Source: Bacteroidetes bacterium UBA7688
Lineage (GTDB): Bacteria; Bacteroidota; Bacteroidia; Chitinophagales; Chitinophagaceae
Length of the DNA stretch: 20,107 nucleotides
NCBI GenBank assembly: GCA_002482815.1
Contig: DLGS01000135.1
Location: 1-20,107, forward strand
Reading direction: 5' to 3'
A model generated the notes under the pieces. The model did not search any database and was not told the origin of the DNA. It saw only the letters and a list, made by a program, of their open reading frames with translations. The position numbers and the translations under genes were made by a program. This document shows positions 1 to 7,853 of this stretch, in pieces; position 1 is the first letter of the stretch, and each line of letters opens with the position of its first letter.

Positions 1-182
1 TCATCGTAAGCAGGATACTCGTCTATGGCCAACTGAACATAAGAGTAAGCCTGGTTGGTGTCCTTTTGTGCATAATAGGTTTGGGCAAGATTCAGAAATC
101 GTTGTGCGCGCGTTTTTCCCTGGCCGTAAGATGGCTGAGCGATTTTTAACGAGAGTAAAAGCAAAAGGAGTAAAATGCGCAT
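1..182 (-). CDS. Secreted TPR-like protein, N-terminal fragment (runs off the window)
   Basis: The frame opens with ATG at 182 and stays open to base 1, giving the first 60 residues. It begins with a strong signal peptide (MRI, then a run of seven leucines, ending near SYGQG). A helical stretch follows (RAQRFLNLAQTYYAQKDTNQ, then AYSYVQLAIDEYP), whose spacing and A/Y/L pattern resemble a tetratricopeptide repeat, so this is probably an exported TPR scaffold protein. A TTG ten bases upstream opens a different frame that I reject because it lacks a signal peptide and any protein-like pattern. GGAG lies just before the ATG, but a good promoter overlaps it (190-220), so it may not be in the transcript. 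It lies downstream of rsmG on the same strand. The function cannot be named from this fragment. Confidence 0.75.
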   Translation of the reverse strand, partial: MRILLLLLLLSLKIAQPSYGQGKTRAQRFLNLAQTYYAQKDTNQAYSYVQLAIDEYPAYD

Positions 183-189
183 CAATCTC

Positions 190-220
190 CAAAACTATTC
201 AAAAAAACAGAGAAATTCAA
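190..220 (-). promoter_or_regulatory. Bacteroidota-type promoter for the TPR-like gene
   Basis: Read on the minus strand there is a -33 TTG (218-220), a 20-base spacer and TAGTTTTG (190-197), a full match to the TAnnTTTG -7 consensus of Bacteroidota. The -7 box ends seven bases before the ATG at 182, so the leader would be only a few bases. Sequence match only. Confidence 0.5.
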
Positions 221-239
221 TTGGAATAAGGTGAATGGC

Positions 240-866
240 TTATCGTGGCACGTAGACTACATATTTGTCTTCAAAACCAGGCTCTTCAAAAATTTTATTC
301 ACCGGTAACATCCGTGGTCTTAATCCGGATTCCGAAAATTCCTGGGCAAGGTCGCCTCCTTTAAGGCAAATCAAACCATTGCCATATTCTTCACTGTTGT
401 GCCCTGTACGCAAAATAGGTCTTGCCCATTTCCATAATTCTGCCAATGGAGCAACGGCACGCGAAACGGCAAAATCAAATTTCCTGTTTTTAATATCTTC
501 AATCCTGTTGTGTTGCACCTGAACATTTTTTAGTCCAATCTGACCTGCAACATCCTGCACAACTTTAAGCTTTTTACCAATACTATCGGCAAGGAGAAAC
601 TGAACGTTTGGAAAATAAATGGCTAATGGTATTCCAGGAAATCCACCGCCAGTACCAATGTCAACAATTTCGGCACCATCATTAAAATTTGCGGAAGCGG
701 CAATCGCCAATGAATGCAGAACGTGTCTTTCGTAAAGACTGTCAATATCCTTGCGGGAAATAACATTTATTTTTTCGTTCCAGTCAGTATATAAATCCTT
801 CAGCGCAGCAAATTGAGTCAGTTGCGTTTCAGAAAAGTCATCAAAATATTTTAAAATTACTTCCAT
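240..866 (-). CDS. rsmG: 16S rRNA (guanine-527-N7)-methyltransferase RsmG (GidB)
   Basis: RsmG uses S-adenosylmethionine to methylate N7 of G527 in 16S rRNA of the small ribosomal subunit; loss in other bacteria gives low-level streptomycin resistance. The 208 residues are the normal family length. Family blocks appear in order: NVISRKD (about 35), ERHVLHSL (about 46), the SAM-binding glycine loop DIGTGGGFPGIPLAI (about 69-83), the acidic ribose-contacting site ADSIGKK, and SRAVAPLAEL (about 134). The start is ATG at 866, overlapping the end of the upstream glycosyltransferase gene by 10 bases, so the two are probably cotranscribed and translationally coupled. No residue of the SAM site looks missing. 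Confidence 0.96.
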   Translation of the reverse strand: MEVILKYFDDFSETQLTQFAALKDLYTDWNEKINVISRKDIDSLYERHVLHSLAIAASANFNDGAEIVDIGTGGGFPGIPLAIYFPNVQFLLADSIGKKLKVVQDVAGQIGLKNVQVQHNRIEDIKNRKFDFAVSRAVAPLAELWKWARPILRTGHNSEEYGNGLICLKGGDLAQEFSESGLRPRMLPVNKIFEEPGFEDKYVVYVPR

Positions 867-1954
867 TGTTTTTTTGTTTTAAAAAAGATATACGGCGACA
901 AAAATAAATTATAAATGGCCCAGCCAATATCGCAAAGCGGCAACCAGAGTATTAAGTTATTTTCTTTCATTGATTCTGCACCGATGGCCCAAAGGCTCCA
1001 AACCAATAAGCAGCGCAGCAGCATCAGCGACGAAATTAAGTAGCCGTAGCCACCAATCCAAAGTGCCAGCCATAATAACCACATTAATCCATGTGACAAT
1101 CCATAAAGGCCAAGCAAAAACTGAATTTGCTTTTTATATAATTTCCCGGTTGAAAGATGGCGTTGCTTTTGCATGATCCATTCTCTGAATGTTGCTTTTG
1201 CTTCGCTGTAAGTGAATGCAGCAGCGTTAGAAACTATTCCAACGTTCTTTCTGTTGCCCGTCAATTGTATCAGCAAGTCATCATCACCGGATGGCATCGA
1301 AGCCCAAATGGGTTCGGATTGTGCTTTTAATAAAACAGATTTAGTGCAGGCAAGGTTTCTGCCTACAGCCATATATGGAACACCGCTTTGTGCGTAAGTG
1401 CTGTATTGCAGGAATGTGTGCAGCGTTTCCCATCTTATAAAAACATTCAGCCAGCCTTCCCTTTTCGCATAAGCACCATAACCCGCTACAATTTCTTTGG
1501 GTAGGTTTAAATCTGCTGTCATCAATGATGCCCATTCATTTGAAGCCGGTTTGCAATCTGCATCGCACAACAGCAGTCGTTCATTGCCTGCTGCAGCAAT
1601 TCCTTTGCTTAGAGCAAATTTTTTGCCGGGTAGCGTTCTTTCTTCGTCCACAGGAATATGGACAATTTTCAATTTTTTATCTGAAAAACCATTCAACACT
1701 GTTTCCGTTAAATCGTCGGAAGCATCATTCACTACAATTACTTCAAAATCAGGATGGTTTTGGCTAAGGATAAAAGGAAGATTTTCGAGAAGGTTCTTTG
1801 CTTCATTTCTTGCGCAGATGATAATTGAAAAAGGAACAACAGCCGTTTGCCTGTTTTTTTTCAGTTCTGAAGATGGTTTTACCCAGAGCATCCATACTGC
1901 AAACAGGGTTTGCAGCACGATACAAATGGAAAAAACAAAAAATAATATCATCAT
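857..1954 (-). CDS. Membrane-bound family 2 glycosyltransferase
   Basis: This is a GT-A fold (GT2) enzyme that would transfer a sugar from a nucleotide sugar to an unknown acceptor at the cytoplasmic membrane. With the ATG at 1954 it has 365 residues. An N-terminal membrane segment (MMILFFVFSICIVLQTLF) is followed by the GT2 core: FSIIICARNEAKN, VIVVNDASDD, the metal-binding CDADCKP, the acidic SGDDDLL, and QKQRHLSTG in the place of the family's QxxRW. Two or three hydrophobic segments close the protein. The frame extends upstream to a TTG at 2023, but that extension is poor and the ATG pair at 1954/1951 begins exactly at the membrane segment. Its 3' end overlaps rsmG. The product could belong to a lipid, carotenoid or cell-wall glycosylation pathway; the sequence does not decide. 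Confidence 0.88.
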   Translation of the reverse strand: MMILFFVFSICIVLQTLFAVWMLWVKPSSELKKNRQTAVVPFSIIICARNEAKNLLENLPFILSQNHPDFEVIVVNDASDDLTETVLNGFSDKKLKIVHIPVDEERTLPGKKFALSKGIAAAGNERLLLCDADCKPASNEWASLMTADLNLPKEIVAGYGAYAKREGWLNVFIRWETLHTFLQYSTYAQSGVPYMAVGRNLACTKSVLLKAQSEPIWASMPSGDDDLLIQLTGNRKNVGIVSNAAAFTYSEAKATFREWIMQKQRHLSTGKLYKKQIQFLLGLYGLSHGLMWLLWLALWIGGYGYLISSLMLLRCLLVWSLWAIGAESMKENNLILWLPLCDIGWAIYNLFLSPYIFFKTKKQWK

Positions 1955-2047
1955 CCGGACGCAAAGAAACGAAATCCTTTTGCTTTGCAAGGCCGTAATT
2001 TGACTAATTATCACATTTCTCAATGCATTTTACTCAAAATTACCGAG

Positions 2048-2055
2048 TACATTTG
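2048..2055 (+). promoter_or_regulatory. -7 promoter box for the membrane TPR gene
   Basis: TACATTTG matches TAnnTTTG exactly and ends 24 bases before the ATG at 2080. I see no clean TTTG at -33; the upstream stretch is T-rich. Confidence 0.45.
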
Positions 2056-2079
2056 CACACAATTTTTTACTGAAACAAG

Positions 2080-2736
2080 ATGAATATTAAATTAAGACGT
2101 TTAATTGTTTTCAATCGCCTTTTGCTGGCGTTTGTATTAATTCTGGCCGGCCTTCTTTTGGGCTTCAAAGCCAGCTGGTGGATAGCATGGATTCCAATGT
2201 TGATAGCTGTATTGATGATTGTCGCTCATTTTATGATTGGCCCGATGTCATTAATACAAGGTTATGTGGAAAGCGGAGACCTGGAAGGTGCGGAAGCATT
2301 GCTGAAAAAAGTGAAATACCCGAAACTGTTGTACAAACCTGTTCGTTCTTCGTACCATATGTTGCAGGCAAATATGCACACGATGACAGACGACCTTGAC
2401 AAAGCTGAAACAAGCTTGCGCAAAAGCCTTGAGTCCGGTATCACTGAAAAAGGTTTTGAAGGAACGGCTTATTTACAATTGGGTGCTATCGCACAAAAGA
2501 AAGGAAATATCAAAGAAGCTTACGAGAATATTCGCAAAGCGCTAAAATTAGGTTTGCCTGATGCGGATAACGAAGCCAGTGCTTACCTGCAATTGAGTTC
2601 TATTTGCATGCAGCGCCGCGATTTCAGGGCTTCAAAGCAATATTTTGCCAAAGCAAAATCCTGCAAAGCAACAAATGTGCAGATATTAGATCAGATAAAA
2701 GAAATGCAGAAATATATAGCCCGAATGCCAGGCTAG
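2080..2736 (+). CDS. Membrane-anchored TPR protein
   Basis: The 218-residue protein has a basic N-terminus (MNIKLRRLIVFNR), two adjacent membrane helices (about 12-30 and 33-52) and then a soluble helical domain with tetratricopeptide-like units. Recognisable repeat cores are DLEGAEALLKKVK (about 69), DDLDKAETSLRKSLESG (about 104), KGNIKEAYENIRKALKLG (about 141) and RDFRASKQYFAKAKS (about 179). TPR units form protein-protein binding surfaces; the partner is unknown. It reads divergently from the glycosyltransferase and is followed after 15 bases by the next gene, so the two probably form an operon. Proteins of this layout are common in Bacteroidota and mostly unnamed. Confidence 0.8.
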   Translation: MNIKLRRLIVFNRLLLAFVLILAGLLLGFKASWWIAWIPMLIAVLMIVAHFMIGPMSLIQGYVESGDLEGAEALLKKVKYPKLLYKPVRSSYHMLQANMHTMTDDLDKAETSLRKSLESGITEKGFEGTAYLQLGAIAQKKGNIKEAYENIRKALKLGLPDADNEASAYLQLSSICMQRRDFRASKQYFAKAKSCKATNVQILDQIKEMQKYIARMPG

Positions 2737-2751
2737 AAAAAAGGGATTAAG

Positions 2752-3303
2752 ATGCAGGAAATAGAACCATACTACAACTGGAGACACCTTTACACCGCAG
2801 AAGAGGATGAACGCTCTCCATTTTTTGGACGGACTTACAGCGAGTTCGAATATTCCAATACGGTCTATAATTATTATATCCACCCACAGTGGGATGAGTT
2901 TGGTTCCCGCACACTGTATCTTAAGGTTTTGTTTGTCGATTATGATTTCAACTTTGCCATTATTGAAATGATTGGTGAATGGAATGATGCGATTGAAAAC
3001 GATATCATGCAATTGAAGCGCGAGGTGATTGATGACATGGTTTCAAGAGGCATCAGCAAGTTTATTCTGATTGCAGAAAATGTTCTCAATTTTCATAGTA
3101 GCGATACTGATTATTATGACGAATGGCAAGGGGATATTGCTGACAAAGGTGGATGGATTGTTGCTGTAAATATGCCTTCCTCCACGCAATATGATTTTAA
3201 GCAAATGCAGCTGGAACAATATGTGGCGCTGATGGACATCCCTAACTGGCGTACATTTCAGCCGATGGACTTTTTTAATATGATAGACAACAGGATGTTA
3301 TAA
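2752..3303 (+). CDS. Uncharacterised soluble protein, 183 residues
   Basis: I do not recognise a named family. The protein is acidic and rich in aromatic residues (EPYYNWRHLY, YSNTVYNYYIHPQWDEFG, FHSSDTDYYDEW), with no signal peptide or membrane segment. Blocks likely to form a conserved alpha/beta core are LYLKVLFVDYDFNFAIIEM, KFILIAENVLNFH and GGWIVAVNMP. It starts 15 bases after the membrane TPR gene and is closed by a strong terminator, so it is the last gene of a two-gene operon and may work with that protein. It looks like a real coding sequence because the frame is protein-like throughout and the terminator directly follows it. Confidence 0.75.
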   Translation: MQEIEPYYNWRHLYTAEEDERSPFFGRTYSEFEYSNTVYNYYIHPQWDEFGSRTLYLKVLFVDYDFNFAIIEMIGEWNDAIENDIMQLKREVIDDMVSRGISKFILIAENVLNFHSSDTDYYDEWQGDIADKGGWIVAVNMPSSTQYDFKQMQLEQYVALMDIPNWRTFQPMDFFNMIDNRML

Positions 3304-3341
3304 AAAAATAACCGCTTCAGGAATGAAGCGGTTATTTTTTT
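3302..3341. terminator. Strong bidirectional intrinsic terminator
   Basis: A perfect 18-base stem (3302-3319 with 3324-3341) has a GGAA loop, a GC-rich core (ACCGCTTCA) and runs of seven A and seven T at its ends. It can stop transcription of the plus-strand operon ending at 3303. On the other strand it could serve the lipoprotein gene ending at 3427. Confidence 0.9.
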
Positions 3342-3426
3342 GGTTAAAACCGGATAAACTCCGTTTTTAGACTGTTTCTCAAATTATATTACAATTCAAG
3401 TCTGTATCCTTTTTAAAGGTTACAAT

Positions 3427-3888
3427 TTATTTATTCATATCATTCAATGAACGACCCAATTCGTCCATATCGTTGTTGTATTGGTTGCGGAAAGTAGCCC
3501 AATCGCTTTTGTTGCTTTCGTAGGCATCCATACGATCACGCAATTGTTTGTTGCGCTCTTGCAAACCGTCGATTTGTGCTTTGTAAGCATCTTCAGTCAT
3601 GTTGTTATCAGCCTTTCTTTTTTTCTTTCTCAGTTCGCCGATAAGCGCCTGATTAGCATCAATTTTAGCATTGGTTTCAGCTTTGAAAGCTTGCCACTCT
3701 TCTTCAGTAGCAGCCTGAACAGTAGCTTGTGCAGCATCTTGTTGCGCTTCAGCAAGGTCGTGTTGAGCATCTACTACTTCTTCTTTTGCATTTTCTTCTT
3801 TTTGAGAAGGTGAAGAACAGCTTGTTAATTGAGCAGAACTTGCCAACATCAGGGCAACAACTGCAAAGGAGAACATTGTCTTTTTCAT
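3427..3888 (-). CDS. Coiled-coil lipoprotein, probably stress-related
   Basis: The 153-residue protein starts with a lipoprotein signal peptide (MKKTMFSFAVVALMLASSAQ) and lipobox LTSC, with the lipidated cysteine at residue 24. The rest is highly charged and helical, with heptad-like Ala/Glu/Gln stretches (about 30-65), EEEWQAFKAETNAKI, GLQERNKQLRDRMDAYE and a final WATFRNQYNNDMDELG. It would be anchored to a membrane facing the periplasm or surface. The helical pattern recalls proteins annotated in this phylum as sll1863-type stress response proteins, but I cannot confirm that. It lies 53 bases downstream of the CsbD-like gene on the same strand, which supports a role in stress tolerance. 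Confidence 0.75.
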   Translation of the reverse strand: MKKTMFSFAVVALMLASSAQLTSCSSPSQKEENAKEEVVDAQHDLAEAQQDAAQATVQAATEEEWQAFKAETNAKIDANQALIGELRKKKRKADNNMTEDAYKAQIDGLQERNKQLRDRMDAYESNKSDWATFRNQYNNDMDELGRSLNDMNK

Positions 3889-3941
3889 TTTGTTTTGATT
3901 TTATTGTGAGTAATTAGTTGATTTTAAATGGATGGCAAATT

Positions 3942-4133
3942 CTATCTTTTGAAGTCGGAAATAATATCCTGGATCTGCTCTTTTGTTTTGCCTAATTTCT
4001 TTTGAAGGCGGCCATACAACTCATCGTCTTTTCCTTCTTCATAAAGCAAATCATCTTCAGTTAATTCAGCATATTGCTGTTTCAGTTTACCTTTAAACTC
4101 GTTCCAGTTTCCTTTTAATTCTGTACTGTTCAT
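3942..4133 (-). CDS. CsbD-like general stress protein
   Basis: The 63 residues match the CsbD family pattern: LKGNWNEFKGKLKQQYAELTEDDL near the N-terminus (shown here in two parts: LKGNWNEFKGKLKQQ and YAELTEDDL), then a GKDDELYGRLQKKLGKTKEQ segment and a short hydrophobic C-terminus. CsbD proteins are small, soluble, helical proteins induced by general stress in Bacillus and present in many bacteria; their biochemical role is unknown. The length is typical and the start is the only ATG in the frame. The next gene downstream is the coiled-coil lipoprotein, so the pair may share a transcript. I could not find a clear TAnnTTTG box upstream, which leaves room for an alternative sigma factor. Confidence 0.88.
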   Translation of the reverse strand: MNSTELKGNWNEFKGKLKQQYAELTEDDLLYEEGKDDELYGRLQKKLGKTKEQIQDIISDFKR

Positions 4134-4205
4134 ATCTGAATATTTTATTGTTTGAATAATTATTTTGTCTTAGCAAAAGTCCTCAGGTACAGGCGTAGGA
4201 TTATT

Positions 4206-4225
4206 ACACAATTCGATTATTGTGT
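4206..4225. promoter_or_regulatory. Inverted repeat between the giant outer-membrane gene and csbD
   Basis: ACACAAT (4206-4212) and ATTGTGT (4219-4225) form a 7-base inverted repeat around TCGATT. It lies past the stop of the 1174-codon frame and 73 bases before the csbD start. It could be a weak terminator or an operator for the stress pair; the sequence does not decide. Confidence 0.3.
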
Positions 4226-4253
4226 TACATGATTTGCATCTACAACGTAAAAT

Positions 4254-7200
4254 TTATAAAATCGCCCTTAGACTCATTCGGCCGGTGTGGATGGATTTTT
4301 CCTGACCTGCTTTCCTGCCTTCATATTCAATCAGCAGCTCAATCCCTTTCCCGACGCGCCTTTGCCAGTTCAGGTACCAAAGGAAATTCTGTCCGGTTTT
4401 CAGGCCGTCCAGCATAGCATAGGTGACAGGTGCAGATTCCAGGCCATTGTATTTGATATGGCTGAATGTAAATCTCAATTGGATAACACCAGTTGCCGTT
4501 TGGCTGAATCTTGTTTCTAAATTGGCTGATTGAATGATTGCTTTTTCATTACCATACACAACATCATTTTGCCTGTCTTCGTATCGAAAAGAGCTGGTGA
4601 TGCGTAATACAGACCGGTTTAACCAAATAAGAGCAGGTTCTGCTGACCAATATTTCTGAAGATAGGAGCTTCCATCAGAAGTGCCTGATAAATTACTTCT
4701 TAAACCATTGCGCCCACTTATATTTAAGGTGACAGACTTTGAAACAGCCATTCTGATTTTCCCTAAATGCTGTTTGTTTTGATTTTTACTCAAACCATAA
4801 GTCAGTAATTGTTCCGCCTCATTATTGAGGAAATTATAATCGAGTCCCCATTTGGAACTGCTTCTGTTATAGTATAAAGTATTGTTGATAGCAGTGTTAG
4901 TAATTAATATGGCCGTATCATTATAAGATTGCGAAAAAGGATTGAAAGCGCTGATGCCGGCAGTGTTCAAAATTTTATTGGATATCTGTACTGCAAACTG
5001 GTCAGAGATATTGGAGCAAAATTTGGAAAAAAAGTTTTTGTTTCTTTTGCTGAAAAAGTTTGCAGGGTCAAAGTTGACGCTTTGGTTTAAGGCTACATTA
5101 TTGACTTTAATATACTCAGCGCTGGGCGTGAAAATTTTAATGAATAATTTCTGGTCCGGGTAAAGGGCTACTACAAACTCATTTAGCTGCTGCACACCAT
5201 CATTGTTATAATCAATCCAATTGTACATTCCCTGCCCGGCCGGAACCTGCACATAGGTAAAGTTTCTTTTTTGCTCCTGCCCTGTTCCGAATTCATAAAG
5301 CGACGAAAAGGAAAATGCATTGTGAAAAATGGAACCATCATATTGCAGACGACCTAAAATACTTTCTTCCGGTTTTGTACGAATAACACTCGTATCGTCA
5401 ATGTGCAATTGCCGGTATGAGCCGGTGAAATTCAACATGTGATTGCTTCCTTTTCCCAACCCGAATTGGACGGTCACATTATCACTGTGGTTTTGTTGTT
5501 CAAATTGATTGCTGAATGGTAAGAAATCTCTTCTCCTGAAATAGGTTGCCGAAAGATTGTAGCTTTTTGTGTTCAGGCTTCGCCAGAAAGCAGTTGCCAC
5601 ATCAAAATAGAATGAGGAGGCGTGCATGCTGTCACTTCTTACTAATCTGGCTTCGTTGTGTTCTGCATAGTAATGTGCCCCGATGGTACTGCGCAAAAAT
5701 CGGTGAAAACTGTAGTCAGCAAAAAGGTATGGTTTGAAAAAATCGGTTTTAATTATAGAATCTTCAGCATTCATCAGGCTGAAATTGAATCCGGTATTCA
5801 GTTTGCCATTGTTGATTTTATAGCCGAATGTATTTTTCAGTCCTGAATAATCATTTCCTCTTTTGTAGGAGCTGATCGAATAATCTGTTGCTCCAAATTT
5901 TCTGTGAGCCAATTTCACCGCGTAACTCATCCAGTTCTCATCGGGGCTGTTGCCGGACAGCGGTACGTTCCAGTCTCGTCCGAATTCTACAGAGCGGTAG
6001 GGTGCAATCGCCCTGAACTTTGAATTGACATATTCGTATTGAAGACTGTTTTTGAGTATCCAGTCGCTTCTGTTCAGGGTGTCTTTTTTTCCAAAAAAGC
6101 GTTCTTCATCATAGTTCACTTTTGTTGCAAACCCCTTGTGATTTTCGTTATCAACAGAGGAGAAGGTGTTTGGATCCTTATTGCTTCCTGCCCATTCTAT
6201 TTTGAATCTCTTAAATGAGTCGATTTGGTACTGCGTAGCAAGCGTTAATACCTGATGAGCTTTGGGCGTTATTATCAGGGAAACCGCAGAGTAATCACCT
6301 TGCTTTTGTCCGCCTATAGGTGTCACCCATTTATATACACGGCCATTGGCATTGGTGCCCGAAATGGTATAATCACCTTTTCCTGTACCTACGTAGGAAA
6401 ACGTTACTGAGTATAAGGGTAATGCAGCGTCAATGCTGTATTCGTAAATCGAATCGAAACTTGTACCCAGAATAGTGGAGTCTTTTATCCTGTATAAAAT
6501 TTTATTGGCAGCAAAAGTGTCCAGCACGATATTCGGTATGAGAGCAGCATGGATACTATCTCCGATTGTTCCAATAAAGCGTTTCTGATCACCGGAAAGG
6601 TCTTGCTGAAAAGGTTGGTTTTTCGCATCCTGGTTGCTGTAGATGTTCGCTTTAATTTGCCATTTTTTTCCAATGTTCAGTTCATCATAGGCGTAAATCA
6701 ACGAATTGAGGTAATTGTTGGTACGATATTCAAATTCGATTTGTATCCTGGAGAATTGGTTGATGGGTCGCCGTGGCATAAAGCGCACCTCATTCGTATT
6801 ATAGTTGATAATGTAATCTGCATTTTCGCCTCGTTCCTGTAAAATATTGTCTACATAAACTTTCTCCGTCGCAGCCAAAACAACAAATAGTTGTTCACCA
6901 TTATTCCCGGTAAGCCTGTAGGGGCCCTGGTTTCCTTCGCTCCCGTTGAAAATATTACGGGCAAATTCTCCCTTTGCCATTGATGCACTCAGTCCTGCCT
7001 TGTTAAGGTTTCTTTTGCCCAGTTTATCTTCTGTCTGAAAAAATAAACCTTGCACACGCTTGGTGTAATTAAGAAAATAAGCATCAGGTTTGTTGAGGTT
7101 ATAATCACCGAGCATCAGGCTGCGCGTTCCTTTGCTCATACGAATGGATATCTGGTCAAATTCCTGCAGGTTAGAGGTATTGCCATCAGGTTGAAAGGGA

Positions 7201-7733
7201 ACAGTGTTGTCTGTTAATGCTGCCTCTACTTTAATGCTGTCAATCAAATAGCCATTCACCTGCAGGTTGAAGTTGGAATTGGAAACAACATCCTGGTTAT
7301 TACCCAAAGAAATGCTCCGGCCATAGCTGCCGTTCAGTTCCATTTGATTATAATTTACAAAGCTGCCATTTTTATTATTGCGGCTATTGTACATTTCTGA
7401 GGAAAAAAGATAATTGGAGTCTACAATTTTCCTGTTTTTGTGGGTATAGATTTTGCTGAAACTTAAAGGAACCACCCTATAAGATATTTGTACAGAGTCA
7501 GCTTTGGGTTTCTTTTTCCAGATAAGAACCGAGGTAATCGGATTGACCTGATAATCTTTTTGATTAATATTCAGAATATGAATATCGCTGATAGCCGATG
7601 AATCTATCAACGTTGAATCGAGGATGGGAATTTTTTTGACCTTAATGTTGGAAAACTCCTGTGCAAGAGATTGTGCTTTCGCTTTTGGCCAAAACAGAAA
7701 AGATATAATTATAAAAAGTATAATTTTTTTCAA
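4254..7733 (-). CDS. Very large outer-membrane beta-barrel-type protein, SprA-like motif
   Basis: From a TTG at 7733 the product has about 1159 residues. The frame has no ATG near its 5' end: candidates are TTG 7778, GTG 7739 and TTG 7733. The last opens directly onto a signal peptide (LKKIILFIIISFLFWPKAKA), so I prefer it. The central segment holds GNQGPYRLTGNNGEQLFVVL, EKVYVDNILQERG, DYIINYNTNEVRF and SRIQIEFEY. This pattern recalls modules in the SprA family of gliding/type IX secretion translocons. The C-terminal two thirds alternates polar and aromatic residues in strand-like stretches, suggesting a large outer-membrane barrel. It also has a D-rich patch (YNNDGVQQLNEF). SprA itself is about twice this length, so this is not SprA. 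It follows the ABC gene on the same strand. The function is unknown. Confidence 0.75.
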   Translation of the reverse strand: MKKIILFIIISFLFWPKAKAQSLAQEFSNIKVKKIPILDSTLIDSSAISDIHILNINQKDYQVNPITSVLIWKKKPKADSVQISYRVVPLSFSKIYTHKNRKIVDSNYLFSSEMYNSRNNKNGSFVNYNQMELNGSYGRSISLGNNQDVVSNSNFNLQVNGYLIDSIKVEAALTDNTVPFQPDGNTSNLQEFDQISIRMSKGTRSLMLGDYNLNKPDAYFLNYTKRVQGLFFQTEDKLGKRNLNKAGLSASMAKGEFARNIFNGSEGNQGPYRLTGNNGEQLFVVLAATEKVYVDNILQERGENADYIINYNTNEVRFMPRRPINQFSRIQIEFEYRTNNYLNSLIYAYDELNIGKKWQIKANIYSNQDAKNQPFQQDLSGDQKRFIGTIGDSIHAALIPNIVLDTFAANKILYRIKDSTILGTSFDSIYEYSIDAALPLYSVTFSYVGTGKGDYTISGTNANGRVYKWVTPIGGQKQGDYSAVSLIITPKAHQVLTLATQYQIDSFKRFKIEWAGSNKDPNTFSSVDNENHKGFATKVNYDEERFFGKKDTLNRSDWILKNSLQYEYVNSKFRAIAPYRSVEFGRDWNVPLSGNSPDENWMSYAVKLAHRKFGATDYSISSYKRGNDYSGLKNTFGYKINNGKLNTGFNFSLMNAEDSIIKTDFFKPYLFADYSFHRFLRSTIGAHYYAEHNEARLVRSDSMHASSFYFDVATAFWRSLNTKSYNLSATYFRRRDFLPFSNQFEQQNHSDNVTVQFGLGKGSNHMLNFTGSYRQLHIDDTSVIRTKPEESILGRLQYDGSIFHNAFSFSSLYEFGTGQEQKRNFTYVQVPAGQGMYNWIDYNNDGVQQLNEFVVALYPDQKLFIKIFTPSAEYIKVNNVALNQSVNFDPANFFSKRNKNFFSKFCSNISDQFAVQISNKILNTAGISAFNPFSQSYNDTAILITNTAINNTLYYNRSSSKWGLDYNFLNNEAEQLLTYGLSKNQNKQHLGKIRMAVSKSVTLNISGRNGLRSNLSGTSDGSSYLQKYWSAEPALIWLNRSVLRITSSFRYEDRQNDVVYGNEKAIIQSANLETRFSQTATGVIQLRFTFSHIKYNGLESAPVTYAMLDGLKTGQNFLWYLNWQRRVGKGIELLIEYEGRKAGQEKSIHTGRMSLRAIL

Positions 7734-7853
7734 ATACACAAAATGGAAGCATCCAAAATTGTTCCAAACTCGTTGCAAGATACATTTTGCCTTGCAAATC
7801 AGTAGCGGAAACTGAGAGGAGTTGGCTGGGAATGCGTGTAATAGTAATTACAA

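Noticed and set aside
1497..2003. Open frame of about 168 codons on the plus strand opposite the glycosyltransferase gene
   Set aside because: Serine- and phenylalanine-rich shadow with no motif; the minus-strand frame has clear GT2 motifs.
7741..7745. A frameshift in the run of A residues restoring an ATG start for the giant outer-membrane protein
   Set aside because: The nearby ATG (read on the minus strand) is in another frame; no single simple change is favoured, and TTG/GTG starts give a complete signal peptide without assuming an error.
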